Shown: in pieces, positions 45,932-58,595 of the stretch
Layout: each line of letters opens with the position of its first letter
How positions within the stretch are numbered: the first letter of the stretch is position 1
Program-made: the position numbers and the translations under genes
Notes under the pieces: generated by a model
Told to the model about the DNA's origin: nothing
The model's database searches: none
What the model saw: only the letters and a program-made list of their open reading frames with translations
DNA from: Hysterangium stoloniferum
Taxonomy: Eukaryota > Basidiomycota > Agaricomycetes > Hysterangiales > Hysterangiaceae
Assembly: GCA_015178975.1 (NCBI GenBank)
Contig: WHVD01000078.1
Coordinates: 248,001-312,000, forward strand
Reading direction: 5' to 3'
Length of the DNA stretch: 64,000 nucleotides

Positions 45932-47112
45932 ATGGTCATTTCTCACACCACTTTCCGTTTACCTGACTTCCTTTCCCAATGTCTCTTTCCTCTACATTAT
46001 CACCCAAATGGCGATTTTATTGCAGAAGCATCCGATCAATGGTATCGTAATGCGTTCGATGTATTGTCCAAAGAACAAGAAAGACGCCTCTCCGTCCTCA
46101 AGGCGAGCAATGTCGCTGCATCGATATATGACGACGCCAGTGAACATCACTTACGTGTGGCCTGTGATCTCATGAATTTGATTCTGCTTTATGGGGATCT
46201 CACCGACGAAATTGGCGTTGTGAACAACAAAATGGCGGCAGATCTCATGATGAACGCTCTCTGGTTTCCAAACGCTTATAAGCCTACCCATGTCGAAGGA
46301 AAATGGCAGCCAAATCATGAACCCGCCGTGGGAAGGCTAGCTAGAGAGTGCGTTTATTTCATACTACGATTCACGATATTGTGGCTTAATCCCTTATCAG
46401 TTTGTGGAAACGTTGTGTGCAAGATTCAAAACCTGGCTTTCGAGATCGTTTTATAGAAAGTATGGCGCTCTTTGCCGATGCGCGACACGTGCAGGCCGAT
46501 CATCGTGAAAAACACACCGTCCCCTCACTAGACGAATATATCGACATACGTCGGAATAGCAGTGGATTGAAACCCCTCATCGATATACTAGAGTACACCC
46601 TCCAAATCGACTTACCTAGCGATGTAATCAGTCACCCTACAATGGACTCTCTCAAAGAGTGCGTTAATGACTTTTGTACATGGTCCAATGTTCGTCATTC
46701 ACTTCTTTTTTTTTCTTCTGCTCATCCTTCTTTCCAGGACATATTTTCCTTTAACAAGGAACAAGCTTGTGGAGATACATATAACATGGTTATCATTCTC
46801 ATGGAAACTCATGCCCTAGAGCTTCAAGATGCCGTTGACTACGTCGGAGATATGTGCATTACTACCCTTGACAAATTCCGAGAATATAAGCAGGATTTGC
46901 CAAAATGGGGTACAGAAGTGGATAGGGATGTAGCCAGATTCATCCGCGGTCTTGAAAACTGGCTGATAGCATGCCTCCATTGGAGCTTTATCTCCGGCCG
47001 ATACTTTGGGGCCCAAGGTCTCGTTGCGAGAGATACTCTCACAGTAGAACTCTTACCAAAAAAAAATCGTGTTAAAGGTGCCAAAGAAAAGGGTAAGTCG
47101 TCGTTATGCTAA
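45932..47112 (+). CDS. Sesquiterpene synthase-like class I terpene cyclase, copy 1
   Basis: Predicted to ionise a prenyl diphosphate, probably farnesyl diphosphate, and cyclise it. The start MVISHTTFRLPDFLSQC is used because the paralogue starts at the matching place. The Asp-rich region reads ACDLMNLILLYGDLTDEIG, with Gly where fungal enzymes have the first Asp of D(D/E)xxD. IPSLDEYIDIRR-like helix F and NSSGLKPLIDILEYTLQIDL follow. The NSE triad is intact (NDIFSFNKEQACGD), and the effector-type RY pair is present (WSFISGRYFG). Introns at 46,348-46,400 and 46,690-46,737 were placed by phase and homology. The tail after KNRVKGAKEKG may be extended by read-through of a donor-like site. Confidence 0.88.
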
Positions 47113-48080
47113 GTCCAAGGTCCATATGAAACTAATTTATTTTGGGATCCAGCACATATTTAATTCGTCCAGTACTGTATCATTTTCAAACGTTTCAACA
47201 AAGGTTCCATATAGACAATGCAGTCTAACAGCTCAATTCATATATATATTAATTTATTCACTTTTTACTAATTGTTATGTGTTGGATTCCGAGTTGTAGT
47301 TTACTGATCGACTGGTCGATTAATATATGGTTAAATTCATGATTAGACTCGATCTTTCAGCTAGCCAGGTCCAGGTTTCTGTAGTGATGGTCATCCAGAG
47401 TGGTGACATTGGAGTAAGGTTATCTTGTAGATTGCCAATCCACAGATAATGCCACAAGAAGTACATGTGGGTACATATAGGTCTGAACCACACAACTAAC
47501 AGTTGCAGGGACGAGGAAAAGCATGACTCTAAGGGACAAGGGAGGGCCAAACCATTGATGAAGGATTCTGGAGAGATTAACTCCTCAGAGAAGAAGACCC
47601 TTATGCTCAACACCAATGATATTAAAATCAAGTGGTCTGATCCCTGATCCTCTGGAATACAATGAATCTCAGTCAGGTGCTTTGGAATACATTTCAGACA
47701 TTATGAACCTTTTGGAAATTTTGGAATCAATGAGCTCCTTACTTGCGAGTAGCTTTCCCATGATACCTGACTCCTACAGCGTGCGCGACAGATCGCTCCG
47801 TAGACATTTGGCCATATATCATAGAGCCCTCTTGTTTCCAATATGTAGTTATCGTGAAAGGAAGTGTTGAAATAAAATTGCCCAGCTAACAGAAACTCTC
47901 AGTGAGTAATGCCCTTTTAGCCTTGCCTACATTTATTTCTGGATACGACATTTGAGTCAAATCTGTTTCTGCTTATAATTAGCTATTAGGTGTTATCAGA
48001 TAAGATTACTACTCCGAACGGTTAGCCGCCCTCCCACCTCTTCCCATTGGCAATCCCTGTGACCGCTGTCTGGGGACAGC
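47113..48080. other. Intergenic region with CpG-poor insert
   Basis: From about 47.3 to 47.75 kb the sequence is poor in CpG and resembles the repeat island in texture, suggesting an old transposon scrap. No terminal repeats or protein similarity could be established. The last ~100 bp before ATM1 are CpG-normal promoter sequence. Confidence 0.4.
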
Positions 48081-50811
48081 ATGCTTTTATTGCCAGCCTT
48101 GAGAGGGGCGATCTCCCCTCGAATACCTGCTATATCATTGGCATTTCCGTCTCAAAAACCTACCTATGCGCTATCTATCCGAACTTTTCGACCATCCACT
48201 CGTTATCTTGCGTTGCATCGGAAATATCAAAATCAAGCTTCTAAACCCCTTGATTCCAGACCACATTCCACAACAACACCTCCTCCGGAGCGTCTAGAAC
48301 CCAATCCAAGTCCGCAGTCCAAACGCGAAATTTCTACAAAGGAACAACGCCGCAAAGATTGGGCCATTATTAAACGTTTATTGATCCATATTTGGCCTCC
48401 AAATGACTGGGGTGTGAAAGGGAGAGTCTTGTTTGGTCTGGGCCTTCTTGTATCAGGCAAGGTGTGACTACTGCCTCATGTATTAACGCAGAGATTAATT
48501 GAAGCCAGGTTTTAAACGTCCAAGTCCCATTCTTGTTTAAAGGGATAGTCGACGCGCTTAATGTACCAATAACATCAGACACTACGGTCTGGGTGCTTGC
48601 TGGTTCTTTGATCGCTGGATGTGGGTACCCTTGTATGGCATTTAATCAATTACCATAACACGAGTGACATATAGACGGTCTGGCCAGAATGGGTGCGACT
48701 CTATCCACAGAGTTACTAAACGCCGTGTTTGCAAGAGTCGGTCAATCTGCTGTGCGCCGAGTAGCCCGGGAGACTTTTGAGCATCTGCTCAATCTTGACA
48801 TCAAGTTTCATCTTTCACGGCAGACTGGTGGTCTAACGAGAGCAATTGATCGGGGCACGAAGTGCGGCAATATCTCCTTTGCATACAAACATGTTAAAAA
48901 ATTCCATTAGAGGTATCACTTTTATTCTCCAGGCAATAATATTCCGTGTAGTGCCAACCGCTCTAGAGATCTCAATGGTTTGCGGAATCTTAGCATGTCA
49001 AGTTTCTGCCTTTGAAAATTCATTTACTAATATTAAACCTGTCACAGACCTACCAATTTGGCTCCAGTTTTGCAGCAGTAGTCGTGGGTACGATGGCTGC
49101 ATATACCTGGTTTACCATTCGTACGACATCCTGGCGGTATGTCGACTGAGATCACAACTTCACCCCTTGCGAGAGATACCTAAACCTATTCTAAATCATT
49201 TCGTCAGCACCCAGTTCCGTAGAGATGCGAACAAGGCAGATAACAAGGCAGCCACTGTCGCTGTGGACTCTCTGATCAACTACGAGGCAGTAAAAGTAGG
49301 TTTTTGTCTTCTATGGCGGATCGAGCATGAGTTTATAAGATTCTATGTAGCATTTTAACAACGAGAGTTATGAAATCGCACAGTACGACAAGCACCTGAA
49401 GGCATATGAGAAATCATCACTGAAGATTGCTACATCGCTTGCATTTCTCAACTCTGGGCAAAATGTAATCTTTACTACCGGATTGACACTAGTAATGCTT
49501 CTAGCCGCCCAAGGTGTTGTTAATGGTTAGTGTTTTCCCATTGTGCTCTGTCCATGTCTTGAAAGTTCAGCAGGGACCATGACGGTAGGCGACCTTGTGA
49601 TGGCAAACCAGCTCCTGTTCCAGCTCTCGCTTCCCCTAAACTTCCTCGGAACGATATATCGTGAGATGAGGCAGAGCTTACTAGATATGGAAGTACTATT
49701 TAATCTCCAAACTCAGAATAGACCACTTCTTGTGAGTAGTGGCGTTATTCTGCCCCATTCGCTTATGTAGTTCGATGGTGCAGAGCTCGCCGAATGCAAA
49801 ACCACTGGAGCTGCGTGGAGGCTCGATTCGCTTCGATAACGTCTCCTTTGGTTACCATGTTGATAGACCGATATTCCGTTCGCTTTCATTCACCGTTCCT
49901 GCGGGAAAGAAGGTCGCAATCGTCGGTCCTTCGGGATGCGGAAAGTCGACTGTCTTTAGGCTTCTTTTCCGTTTTTACCACCCTGTGTCTGGCCGCATTC
50001 TCATTGATGACCAGGATGTTACGCAGGTAACCCTTGAGAGTCTTCGACGCAATATAGGTGTAGTGCCGCAAGACACCCCCCTTTTTCATGCGGACGTCAT
50101 GCACAACGTCAGGTATGGAAAGATAGACGCAACAGACGAGGAAGTTTACGAGGCCGCGAGAAAGGCTCGCGTACATGACACAGTGCAGAGCCTTCCGGAT
50201 GGATACAAAACAACTGTAGGAGAGAGAGGCCTTATGATCTCGGGCGGGGAGAAGCAGCGATTGGCTGTTGCAAGAGTGTTACTAAAAGACCCTTCGATCT
50301 TATTCTTCGACGAGGCGGTGGGTTATCTTACTCTGCAACTATCATGCACTAACGGCTGCGAAGACCTCTGCGTTAGATGCCAAAACCGAGACCGAGTTGA
50401 TGCACGAGATTAATACCATACTGCTTGACAAACACCGCACGAGCATCTTCATAGCTCACCGGTATGGATCATGTTGACCCCTAGCAAATCTGATAACTGA
50501 AATGACTTCCATAGATTAAGAACAATCGTGGAAGCTGGTAAATTCCGTCATTATTTTAAGACTACAAGTACTTAGCTAACCATGTGACAGACTTGATCAT
50601 TGTGCTACGAGACGGCGGTGTAGAGGAGCAAGGCACTCATGAAGAACTTTTACGTAGTGGCGGCTTGTACGCAACGATGTGGCACGAGCAGTCCCTGGAC
50701 ACTGGCGCATCAGAAGACATTGCTAAGTTAGAAGAGGAGATACAAGTGCTTCGCGCTGAGCGAGAAGACGCTGTATTGGCTGAAGTTACGGATAGTCAAA
50801 GGGAATCTTGA
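48081..50811 (+). CDS. ATM1: Mitochondrial ABC transporter ATM1 (iron-sulfur cluster export)
   Basis: Half-size ABCB7-type exporter of the inner mitochondrial membrane, needed for cytosolic Fe-S protein assembly. It has an Arg/Ser/Thr-rich N-terminal presequence with few acidic residues. The ABC membrane domain follows ([110 protein letters not shown]). The nucleotide-binding domain has Walker [10 protein letters not shown], signature [16 protein letters not shown], Walker B ILFFDEATSALDA (spliced) and the H-loop IFIAHRL. GQTGG- and NHFNNE-like blocks are ATM1 hallmarks. It ends in a charged helix. About eight introns are present, and the domains look complete. Confidence 0.95.
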
Positions 50812-50899
50812 AGGACAGGGGCGATGAATAGCCCCTATACACTTATTTATGAATCCCATTTGATTGATGTATGATTATTAGAATGGATATCATATTACT

Positions 50900-53498
50900 C
50901 TACACGGTCCTTTAACCACGTCAGCAAGCCCTTGGTACCTGCATCATCAAGGTCAGAACGACAGGTGACTACGAAGAGAAGTACCACAGACCTTCGCGTT
51001 CCCAGACCCGCCTTGCTGGTACCCGGAATGTGTTACCTTCTACTAATAGCACGTCCAGAGGAAGATATCCCAACATGGGCGGCAGCTTTGCGAGCTCATT
51101 ATCCCGCAGATCCAACTCTTCCAACCTCCAAGCTTCTACTTGACCTTCGCTCTTGAGGACTTGTGCTACAGCCTCCAGCCCCATCAAGTCGGTGATCTTG
51201 TTCCCTCTTACCCGCAAGACTTTCAGTCCTCTTGTTTTACGTGCCGGATCTGGGATTAAAAGAGCTCTTATACCTGAAAGAGAGGTGAGTTTGTTGTCAC
51301 ATAGATCGAGTGTCGTAAGTGCGGGGAAAAGCGTAGGCAGGATATTGAATATGGGCTCTTTCCGGGACGCCGTAGTGAAATCAACACCAGTGATGTTGAC
51401 TGAATCACCGAGTCCGCATGCGTCTAGACGCAGCTCCTCCAAGACCGGAAGCAGAGGCTCTGATTCTGTAATGTTTGCCGGTAACAAGAAGGAAGAGTCA
51501 AAGCGTCGGTTAGTAAGGATAAGGCACCGCAAGGTACGGGCAAATGGTTGAGAGACGATGGTAGGGAGTGGTAGTGTGGGTGCTGGTACCTTCGGATCAG
51601 AGCCATCACTGATAGCTGAAGGCGCGAGAGACCTTGCCCGACTGTGTGCGGGTGGCAATGACCGGGGCAGCGTCAGCGTGCACAGCGCAGAGTCATAGTA
51701 TTGAGTCAAAGACGGGACCGAAGGAGATGTAGATGCCGATGGTGACACCGAGAGTGCATTGGATGTAGATGGCGGGGTAGTATCTGCCTGCGCTTGCGCT
51801 GCTCGAGCACGTCGGCGGCCACCTTCTGTCAGCAATCCCATTTCAGCTTCAACTTCCCAGCTCTCCTTCTGCAAAATATTATCTTTAGGTGGTGCTGATT
51901 GGATCGTAGTGTCAGGTTGCTGATGGCGTGAACGAGGCTTCTCCGCAGCTATCTCCCAAGCCTCTTTTTGAATTCGCGTGCCTAGAATAACACGCACTCC
52001 ACCCTCTATCTCTTCGCCATCAAAGGAAACGGGTCGATTTTCAAAGATTTCACCGACAGACTCTGTCACTTGTGTCTTCCCAAGGTCCAGCAACTCTAAA
52101 CTGGGGAATCCCGTGACAGATCCAAATGTTTCGTCGTTTACACTTGTATTCTCCATGAGCAACTGTTTTAATCTCCCCAATTGTGATAAAGCATGGATTA
52201 AAGTCTTTGCCGATCCAAGGGCGTTATTCCCGATGTCCACTTTAGTTAAATCTGATGGCAAATCTTCCACGGGGATGGATTCGGCATCCAGTTTGTTGTT
52301 AGCAGCGAAAAGCTGTCGGAGGCTCGGAAGTGGCTTGGAGGCACGATCAATGGTCGCAGGCGCGAAAAAGGATGTCGTTCTGGTCGGGGAAGTGATGGAG
52401 GGTGTGGAGATATTCAGGGGAAGTGCTGTCAATCGATTTGAGGAAACATCCAGTGTAGAGAGCAACGGAAGTGTCGCAATATCCACAGGGAGAGAAGTCA
52501 GCTGATTCATAGAAAGATCCAATACAACGAGGTTGACAAGTTCCGAGAAGCTATCTGGAATAACCGTTAGCTGGTTATTATGCAACTGCATCATCGTTAG
52601 GATGGGTGAATGCATATATTAGGACATATAAATGACCTACGCACGTCAAGGATTTTCAGAGAACCAAACAAGGATATTTCTGGTTGAATCTCCACAATAA
52701 CATTATCTCGCAATTTAAGGAGTGTCAGGTCTGCAGCTTCAAACCAGGCGGTCTGAGCGCGTTCAACCGTTCTTCCTGAAAGCAGCTTTTCTTCGGCCTC
52801 TTTAGGAGCTATTTTAAGGGGCTCCGGTTTGATTCCAAGATGAACCTCAAAAAGTGCGTTTGGGATAGAGGCCAGGGCACGGGCGGTAAGATTAAGGCTT
52901 CCTGCGAAGAAGTCAATTGCATTTAAACGTGGGATGTCGGAAACGGACCTGAAGATCTTGCGCGCTCTATGCTATCTTTTATGCTCCAACGGCTCAAGTC
53001 TACCTCCTCATCTATCTGCAGTTGTGCTTTTCCCGGTATACTACCAACTAACGGCTCACAGTCGAACAGTTTTGATCCAGATTGCGCTTGCGCTTTTTTT
53101 GCTTCTGCTCGTTTTAGTGCAATTGCCTCACGGAGGCTCAACGCTGGCGCTGATGGTGATTTTGGAGGTGAAGGCGGGCGAGGAGGCGCCTTGGCAGGGG
53201 ACCTGGCACGAGCTGCAGGACTCTTTGGAGGGGCCAAGGTAGACCCCCCCCGAGTGGAAGTAGTACGCGTGCGACTGGGGCTTGCAGTAGGTTTGGAGGG
53301 GGGTCCCCGCGGCGATGTAATCTTTCCTGAAGAATCTGTAGTCGTCGCAGATACAGAGGCGGACGCAGTAGAACTTCCGCGTGTGGAACTCGCCTTCACA
53401 GTGCTTGTGCTTTGCGTAACAGGACGCGTTGCAGGAATCCTGCTCCGGGGAGGAGTTGAAGTAGACGAGGGTATTCCTGTTCTATGCTGTGTCGTCAT
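50900..53498 (-). CDS. Leucine-rich repeat protein, LRRC40-like
   Basis: Intracellular LRR scaffold without predicted signal peptide. The N-terminal part is low-complexity Ser/Thr/Pro (MTTQHRTGIPSSTSTPP onward), then SLREAIALKRAEAKKAQAQS. An adaptor segment follows (RLNAIDFFAGSLNLTARALA). LRRs then begin (LTLLKLRDNVIVEIQPEISL; HNNQLTVIPDSFSELVNLVV; LDLSMNQLTSLPVDIATLPL), with an inserted disordered region between about residues 450 and 550. LRRs resume to LRKLPP-type ends (ELDLRDNELAKLPPMLGYLP, VEGNTFRVPARRVWEREG). The last short exon GTKGLLTWLKDRV was placed after a 52-bp intron because LRRC40-like proteins end this way. Orthology is likely but not certain. Confidence 0.85.
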
Positions 53499-53589
53499 GT
53501 TAAAAGATGTCCCGCAACTTTTCAAGGAGCTAGCTAAGACTGTTCAAGAAGCCGTTCGGAGCTCAAAACGGTTGACCTCGGCAGTAATA

Positions 53590-53712
53590 ATAAGGAACGT
53601 CACAGTTACTTTAAACATCCATCAGACTTTGGGGTCAGACTAACAAATAAAGGACCTTAAAAAGACGTCGCAGTTGCTTTAAACATCCATAGACTTTGGT
53701 CAGACTAACAAA
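53590..53712. repeat. Imperfect tandem duplication, unit about 60 bp
   Basis: ACTTTAAACATCCATCAGAC and GCTTTAAACATCCATAGAC each continue to TTTGG, GTCAGACTAACAAATA. They occur side by side just upstream of the LRR gene. The second copy has small deletions. The unit has no coding frame. Confidence 0.85.
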
Positions 53713-54774
53713 TATCCCGTTGATTAATTGGGTATTGCCAGCGAACGGCGCCTTGACTTGCTACGTACACAACCGAGTGTTGATCAAGTGTCCCATGGGA
53801 TGTAGCGCATAGACATACTTGTCGCATTCTTGACAACAAATCTCAGAGAGGATTATCTATTCCTGGTCCTCACCTTTTTAAAGTTTGATCGACCCATGTC
53901 CGGCATGAAGCTGATCAAACAAATAGTGCATCAAGAAGCCGCTTATTCTGCATGGCGTAGTCGATAGCCATACTTCTAATCCGGATATCATCCGGATTAC
54001 TTGCATGGTCCTCGTTGTCTAAATACTATCTATAAACCCCATCGTGGGTGCTTTGATACCCTTCCCACCAGTCTGGGAAGGTTGCAGTACAGGGCTCACG
54101 CATCATAGTTTCAATGTGACATGACAATTGAAACAGCGAACATGAAAAACCTCAAGTTAGGAGCATAGTTACGCTTTACTGGACATAGTGTACCTGTACC
54201 CACAGGGGATTATACTAGCGTAACATATCAGGTTTAGATCTTATATAACCGGCGGCTTTACCTCGGGGAAAATCCCGCCAGCAGGAAGATCAATTGGTAA
54301 TATATTTATTCACCCTCACCAAAACCGAACCGCAGCACTTCATGGGTCTATATTTAGCATTAACCCTTGGACAACACACCACGCTGGTACCACTTATAAT
54401 TGTAATGGCTATCGTTATTACTGAATGATGTTTGTGGAGTAGTATTTGTCACTGATAGAATATGGGTTTAGGGAGGCAATTAACATCAAGTGTTACATGC
54501 GTGCATTATAATTTTAGCACGCTGTGCCATTTTTAGAAAGATAAGTATAGATTTTGATTTAAATTTGGAGCGCCCAAAGCAGTGTATTGTAAGTATCGAA
54601 GCAGATCCAAGGTCTATAATCCCCGCCATAAAAGCCTATAATTATATGAATGCGGGTGAACCACGGCGTCCCGTGTATATATAAAGTCCCACTCTAAACG
54701 AACCGGATGTGCTATTTGCTGCTAAAGCTTTTCCCTCAGTTTTCAAGTCGCCATTGTCTCCCTTCCCCTCGGGT
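53713..54774. other. Intergenic region LRR gene-MARVEL gene
   Basis: About 1 kb without supported gene, between divergent genes. It contains CCGGATATCATCCGGATTAC near 53,983, an imperfect palindrome, and no other clear motif. Confidence 0.5.
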
Positions 54775-55957
54775 ATGGGTAAGTTAACATGCCTCCGTTC
54801 TATCACCCTCGGTAAGAAGTTCGCAATCTTGGTCTTCTGAAATGTAGGCTAAGGTCAAATTGCAATAGTGATCGTGGTGGCTATTTGTGTCATTGTGTTG
54901 GGGATCAACGCCAACTTCCTTAGTCTCCCTGCCAATCCGAATCGCGGCGACGACGACGACGACGACAGTGACGACGATCATGAACTTCTACGACATATAT
55001 TACAATCTGCGGGTACGGGAGTCGCAATTGCAGCCCTGGTGAGTCCATGTGCATATTCAACCACCAAACTGCGATTTACTCTTTGATAAGACGCTTCTTA
55101 CTGTTGGCCCCATGTGAGCTTTTATATTGTTTACGTTCGTTCCCGTGATATAACTCACAACGCTGTAAAGAACCTTTCTAAATTTTGTCCGCAAGAGGTC
55201 AATGGCTTCTATGGTTCTCCTTGAAATTGGCTGGGTTTGTACGTTCTTCTATTGCTACACGAGCCTTCTGGAGAAATCGTCTAATATCATCTAAAGCAAT
55301 CCTTATGATACTGTGGGCTGTAGTGGGAGGCCAGGCTTCGAGCACGGCTATATTTACTGATGGCTGTTCAAATGTTGATGGTATTTTCACACCCAAGTTC
55401 TAATTTCTTGAGCATATAATTTACGTCTGATTCACAGATGACCTGCAATCCACGTGCGTCCAATTTGTTGCGACACAGTCATTCTCTTGGCTACAATTTG
55501 CCGTATGTCAGTATACTCGTTTCATTGTTAAAGTGCACAAGAGGGATCTCACGGGGTCGTCATAGTACTGCTTTGGTTAGCCGTCGTCATGGTCGTGGCT
55601 GCAATGGCCCATAACCGTGGACATACCAGGGTCTGGATGTACCCATTTCAAGATGCCACCATACTGTGTCGTCCTAGTATTCCGAGGGACAGTTATGCCG
55701 AAGGAAAGGCTGCCATTCCCGAGCATGCAACTCCAGTATCACCAGCTCGTCCAGCATCGGTGCAACAAAACCCAATACAAGGCTATGATTTTGAAATGTA
55801 TCGTCCAATGACACCGAGGGCTCCCAGCTTACATCGAAATGTTGAAGCTAATGGGGGACTCCAACATCACTATCCGACTCAGCCCCCGCAATATACGGCC
55901 TTTCCCCCGACTACATCACAGTCACAACAGAGGCTCAGCATGCTTTCACAGGCGTAG
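54775..55957 (+). CDS. MARVEL-like four-helix membrane protein
   Basis: Predicted integral membrane protein of a fungal MARVEL type, function unknown. The first coding exon is ATGG (54,775-54,778) before GTAAGT; the intron runs to about 54,853. TM1 is IAIVIVVAICVIVLGINANF, followed by a six-Asp tract in a loop. TM2 lies in the exon reading ISSKAILMILWAVVGGQASS. The next exon has the Cys-bearing extracytoplasmic loop (FTDGCSNVDG, then DDLQSTCVQFVATQSFSWLQ). The last TM is VVIVLLWLAVVMVVAAMAHN. The long Pro/Gln/Ser-rich cytosolic tail ends QQRLSMLSQA. Intermediate exon limits are approximate. The Gly-Gln-Ala and Cys pattern and the four helices support the MARVEL assignment. Confidence 0.68.
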
Positions 55958-56700
55958 AACCACTGCTGATTCGATTTGGATGCCATATTTTCGGACTGCT
56001 GTTCTAATGGACAGGTATTACTTAAATCGCTTCGCGTAGATAGAATGTTCCGGAGCGTGATCTGCCTCCCGAGCCCTATTTATAATCATGGATGCGCGGG
56101 AGTCCGTGAGATGGAGTTGTTCTCAAGGTTTTAAAGCGTCGGTTCGTGGGCGGTCATATTTTGTACTGACAGGTACATCGGTCCTAGTCTGGCAATAAGC
56201 CAATCTTCTAATTAGTACAGAACATTCATAATATTAATTCAAGGTAGAAAGAAATGAATTGTTGATTTGATCGAAGGCACGGCTAGTAGAGGAAAAGTCG
56301 ACATTTAACAGCGGTGTTATACTTAGCAGATGATTTACGGCCAATGATAGTGCTACACCTTGACAACATTTGACACGTCGCCGTGATTTGATATAATAAT
56401 GACCCGGCGCCGCCTTGCAGAGACTATAAGGCGGAAGTTTCCATTTTGGATAAATAATTCATGTCATCGCCAGAGAATCAGGCGAAATTGAAGTAATGTC
56501 GCAAATATGTAAACTATTATCCGTATCCGTCGGAAAATATGCAAAAATCACTGGAATTTCTTTCTTTCTTACATAAATCATTAGCCCCTCACCTTGTAAC
56601 TATTACATAAATCATTCGCTGCCTCACCTTCCGGTGTGACTGTGACTGATGTGGCGGGAGACGTAAGCAAGGGGCTTGGAAATCCCACAACTAACCATCC
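55958..56700. other. Intergenic region, promoter of the STIMATE-like gene
   Basis: No gene seen. Two imperfect direct copies of ACATAAATCATTNGC, CCTCACCTT lie near 56,570 and 56,605, about 100 bp before the downstream start codon. They may be promoter elements or a small duplication. Confidence 0.5.
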
Positions 56701-58283
56701 ATGTCGTTTTCTTTTCCACCACGTCAGCAGCTTAATAACCTCGAGAGTGGTGCTAACTCGTCGTCATTTCCCTATCTTCAAATTAAACGAGAATGTCGGT
56801 TACTTGGGCCCACCGCGTTGGTGCGTCTTTCGATTCTAGGAGGCACCGAGCGATTCTAATGCGCAATTCTCCAGATAGTACAGGGCTTAATGGGAGCATT
56901 GGTTATTCTGTCTTTAGTATACAAGCGGCAGCGAGAGACACCCATGAGGCCATGGGCGATATGGTTTGTCTATTTTCCCACCTTGATAATAACCATGGTT
57001 AGACATTCACTCGAGGTCGTTCGACGTCTCGAAACAAGTTTTAGGACAGGCTTTCGTGCATGGACTCAATATCTTGATATCCGATCTTATAGCTGATGTT
57101 GCGCAAGGCAATCCTTGTGATTTGTATTTCCTCAATATATTGGTCGATACCACGATGGGTGAGGTCATATTTCATTGCTAGGCGGCTTGACGGCAGACCA
57201 CCCGTGCTATAGGTATAGGATACATATATTTGGTTTTAAACGGCATAGATGCGCTCTTTACCAATCGTTTACGATTAGAAGGCTTCAAATCGGGTGAATA
57301 CGGGGATCCGCCCAGGTTGACATACTGGGCGCGCCAGGCATCTGTCTATGTTTTCACAATATTAACCATGAAGCTTCTGGTTGTTGGTTTATTTGCTGTC
57401 TGGCCAGGCATTTTCAACATTGCCGAGTTTCTTCTTAGTTGGACTGATAACAACATTAAGCTGCGGGTCATTTTGTGAGCATAATTTAGACCTTCTCCAT
57501 CGCATATTAACACCATACAGCGTGATGGGACTTTTCCCTATCATCATGAATATTCTCCAGTTTTGGATCATTGATTCAATCGTGAAAGCATCCACATCAA
57601 TATCTACTGCCACACTTATCAACGGCAACGATACTGATCGAGAACCTTTGTTCCACGATCCTGGGAGCGATTCTGATAATGACGAGACAGCTCGTGCTCA
57701 ACGGAGATATGATATCGAGTCCCCACCAACTCCACAGCAGCCAAAATTAATTCAACCGCCAAAGGCGAATGAATCTGAGAACAAACCAAATGCCTCTGGT
57801 TCTTCATCGGTTATGACCACAAATTCATCTTCCATTCAACTTCATCCATACCCTCCTACCTCTGCCTTCATGCTTTCAGCGACTAGTAGTCCCGCTTCAT
57901 CATCTTCCAGCATCTCGTCTTTAAGATCCAAAAAATCAAGAAGGCGTTCACCTCCTCCTCCAATACAGCAGCCACCTCCCTATATATCACAGGGTGTGGA
58001 TTACATGATCTCCATGACCCCATCGCCGATGATGAATCGGTCTCACTCTATCTCACAAATAAATACCACTCCTTCGAAGCCACGCCAGCGGCGCACAGCT
58101 TCTCAAACACAGATGTATTCCGAGGCACCAGTCCAGTCAGATTCTCAAACATTGGCCGAATTGGCGCAAAATGACAACTGGGCTGGGAAAGTAGGGGAGA
58201 AGGAATTGACTGGGCGCCGATTACGTCTTGCGAAGGCAGGTCTTGAAGCGTGGGATGCTCAGACATCAGTAGAGGTATCATAG
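56701..58283 (+). CDS. STIMATE/TMEM110-like multi-pass membrane protein
   Basis: Family members include animal STIMATE, an ER protein that promotes STIM activity, and the yeast vacuolar protein YPL162C. The start ATG (MSFSFPPRQQLNNLESGANS) opens a 120-nt exon (to 56,820) ending ECRLLGPTAL. After a 54-bp intron it continues IVQGLMGALVILSLVYKRQR with ETPMRPWAIW, the first signature. Later come LYFLNILVDTTMG, IYLVLNGIDALFTNRLRLEG with FKSGEYGDPPRLTYWARQAS, MKLLVVGLFAVWPGIFNIAE and MGLFPIIMNILQFWIIDSIV. The tail of about 230 residues is Ser/Pro-rich and probably cytosolic. The conserved core is complete. Confidence 0.88.
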
Positions 58284-58595
58284 CTTGTCATCTGAGAAGC
58301 GAATGTCCGTGGTGTCCTGTGTCGCCGAGATTTGGGGTTGATGGTTCCGTCATTTCGGCGGGTGCCTGAACTGGAGATGGGATTTTTTACTGGGTCATTA
58401 GCTATACCATCATTTATATATAATTGGGACAACAGAATGGATGAGTTGTTAATCATGTTTTCTACTGTCACGGGGTCTCTTCCTTGTGTTTGGCTCGTGG
58501 GGACTTATCTGATGAGAACTTCATTATTGACTATGAATACATGTGAAATATTATATGTAACATATTATAATGGGCGATGCCTATGAATGTATGTC

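Noticed and set aside
47320..47631. 103-codon minus-strand ORF
   Set aside because: No start context, intron or family evidence; lies in the CpG-poor patch and is likely chance.
49886..50176. Minus-strand ORF across ATM1
   Set aside because: It is antisense to the nucleotide-binding domain of ATM1, whose motifs are clear on the plus strand.
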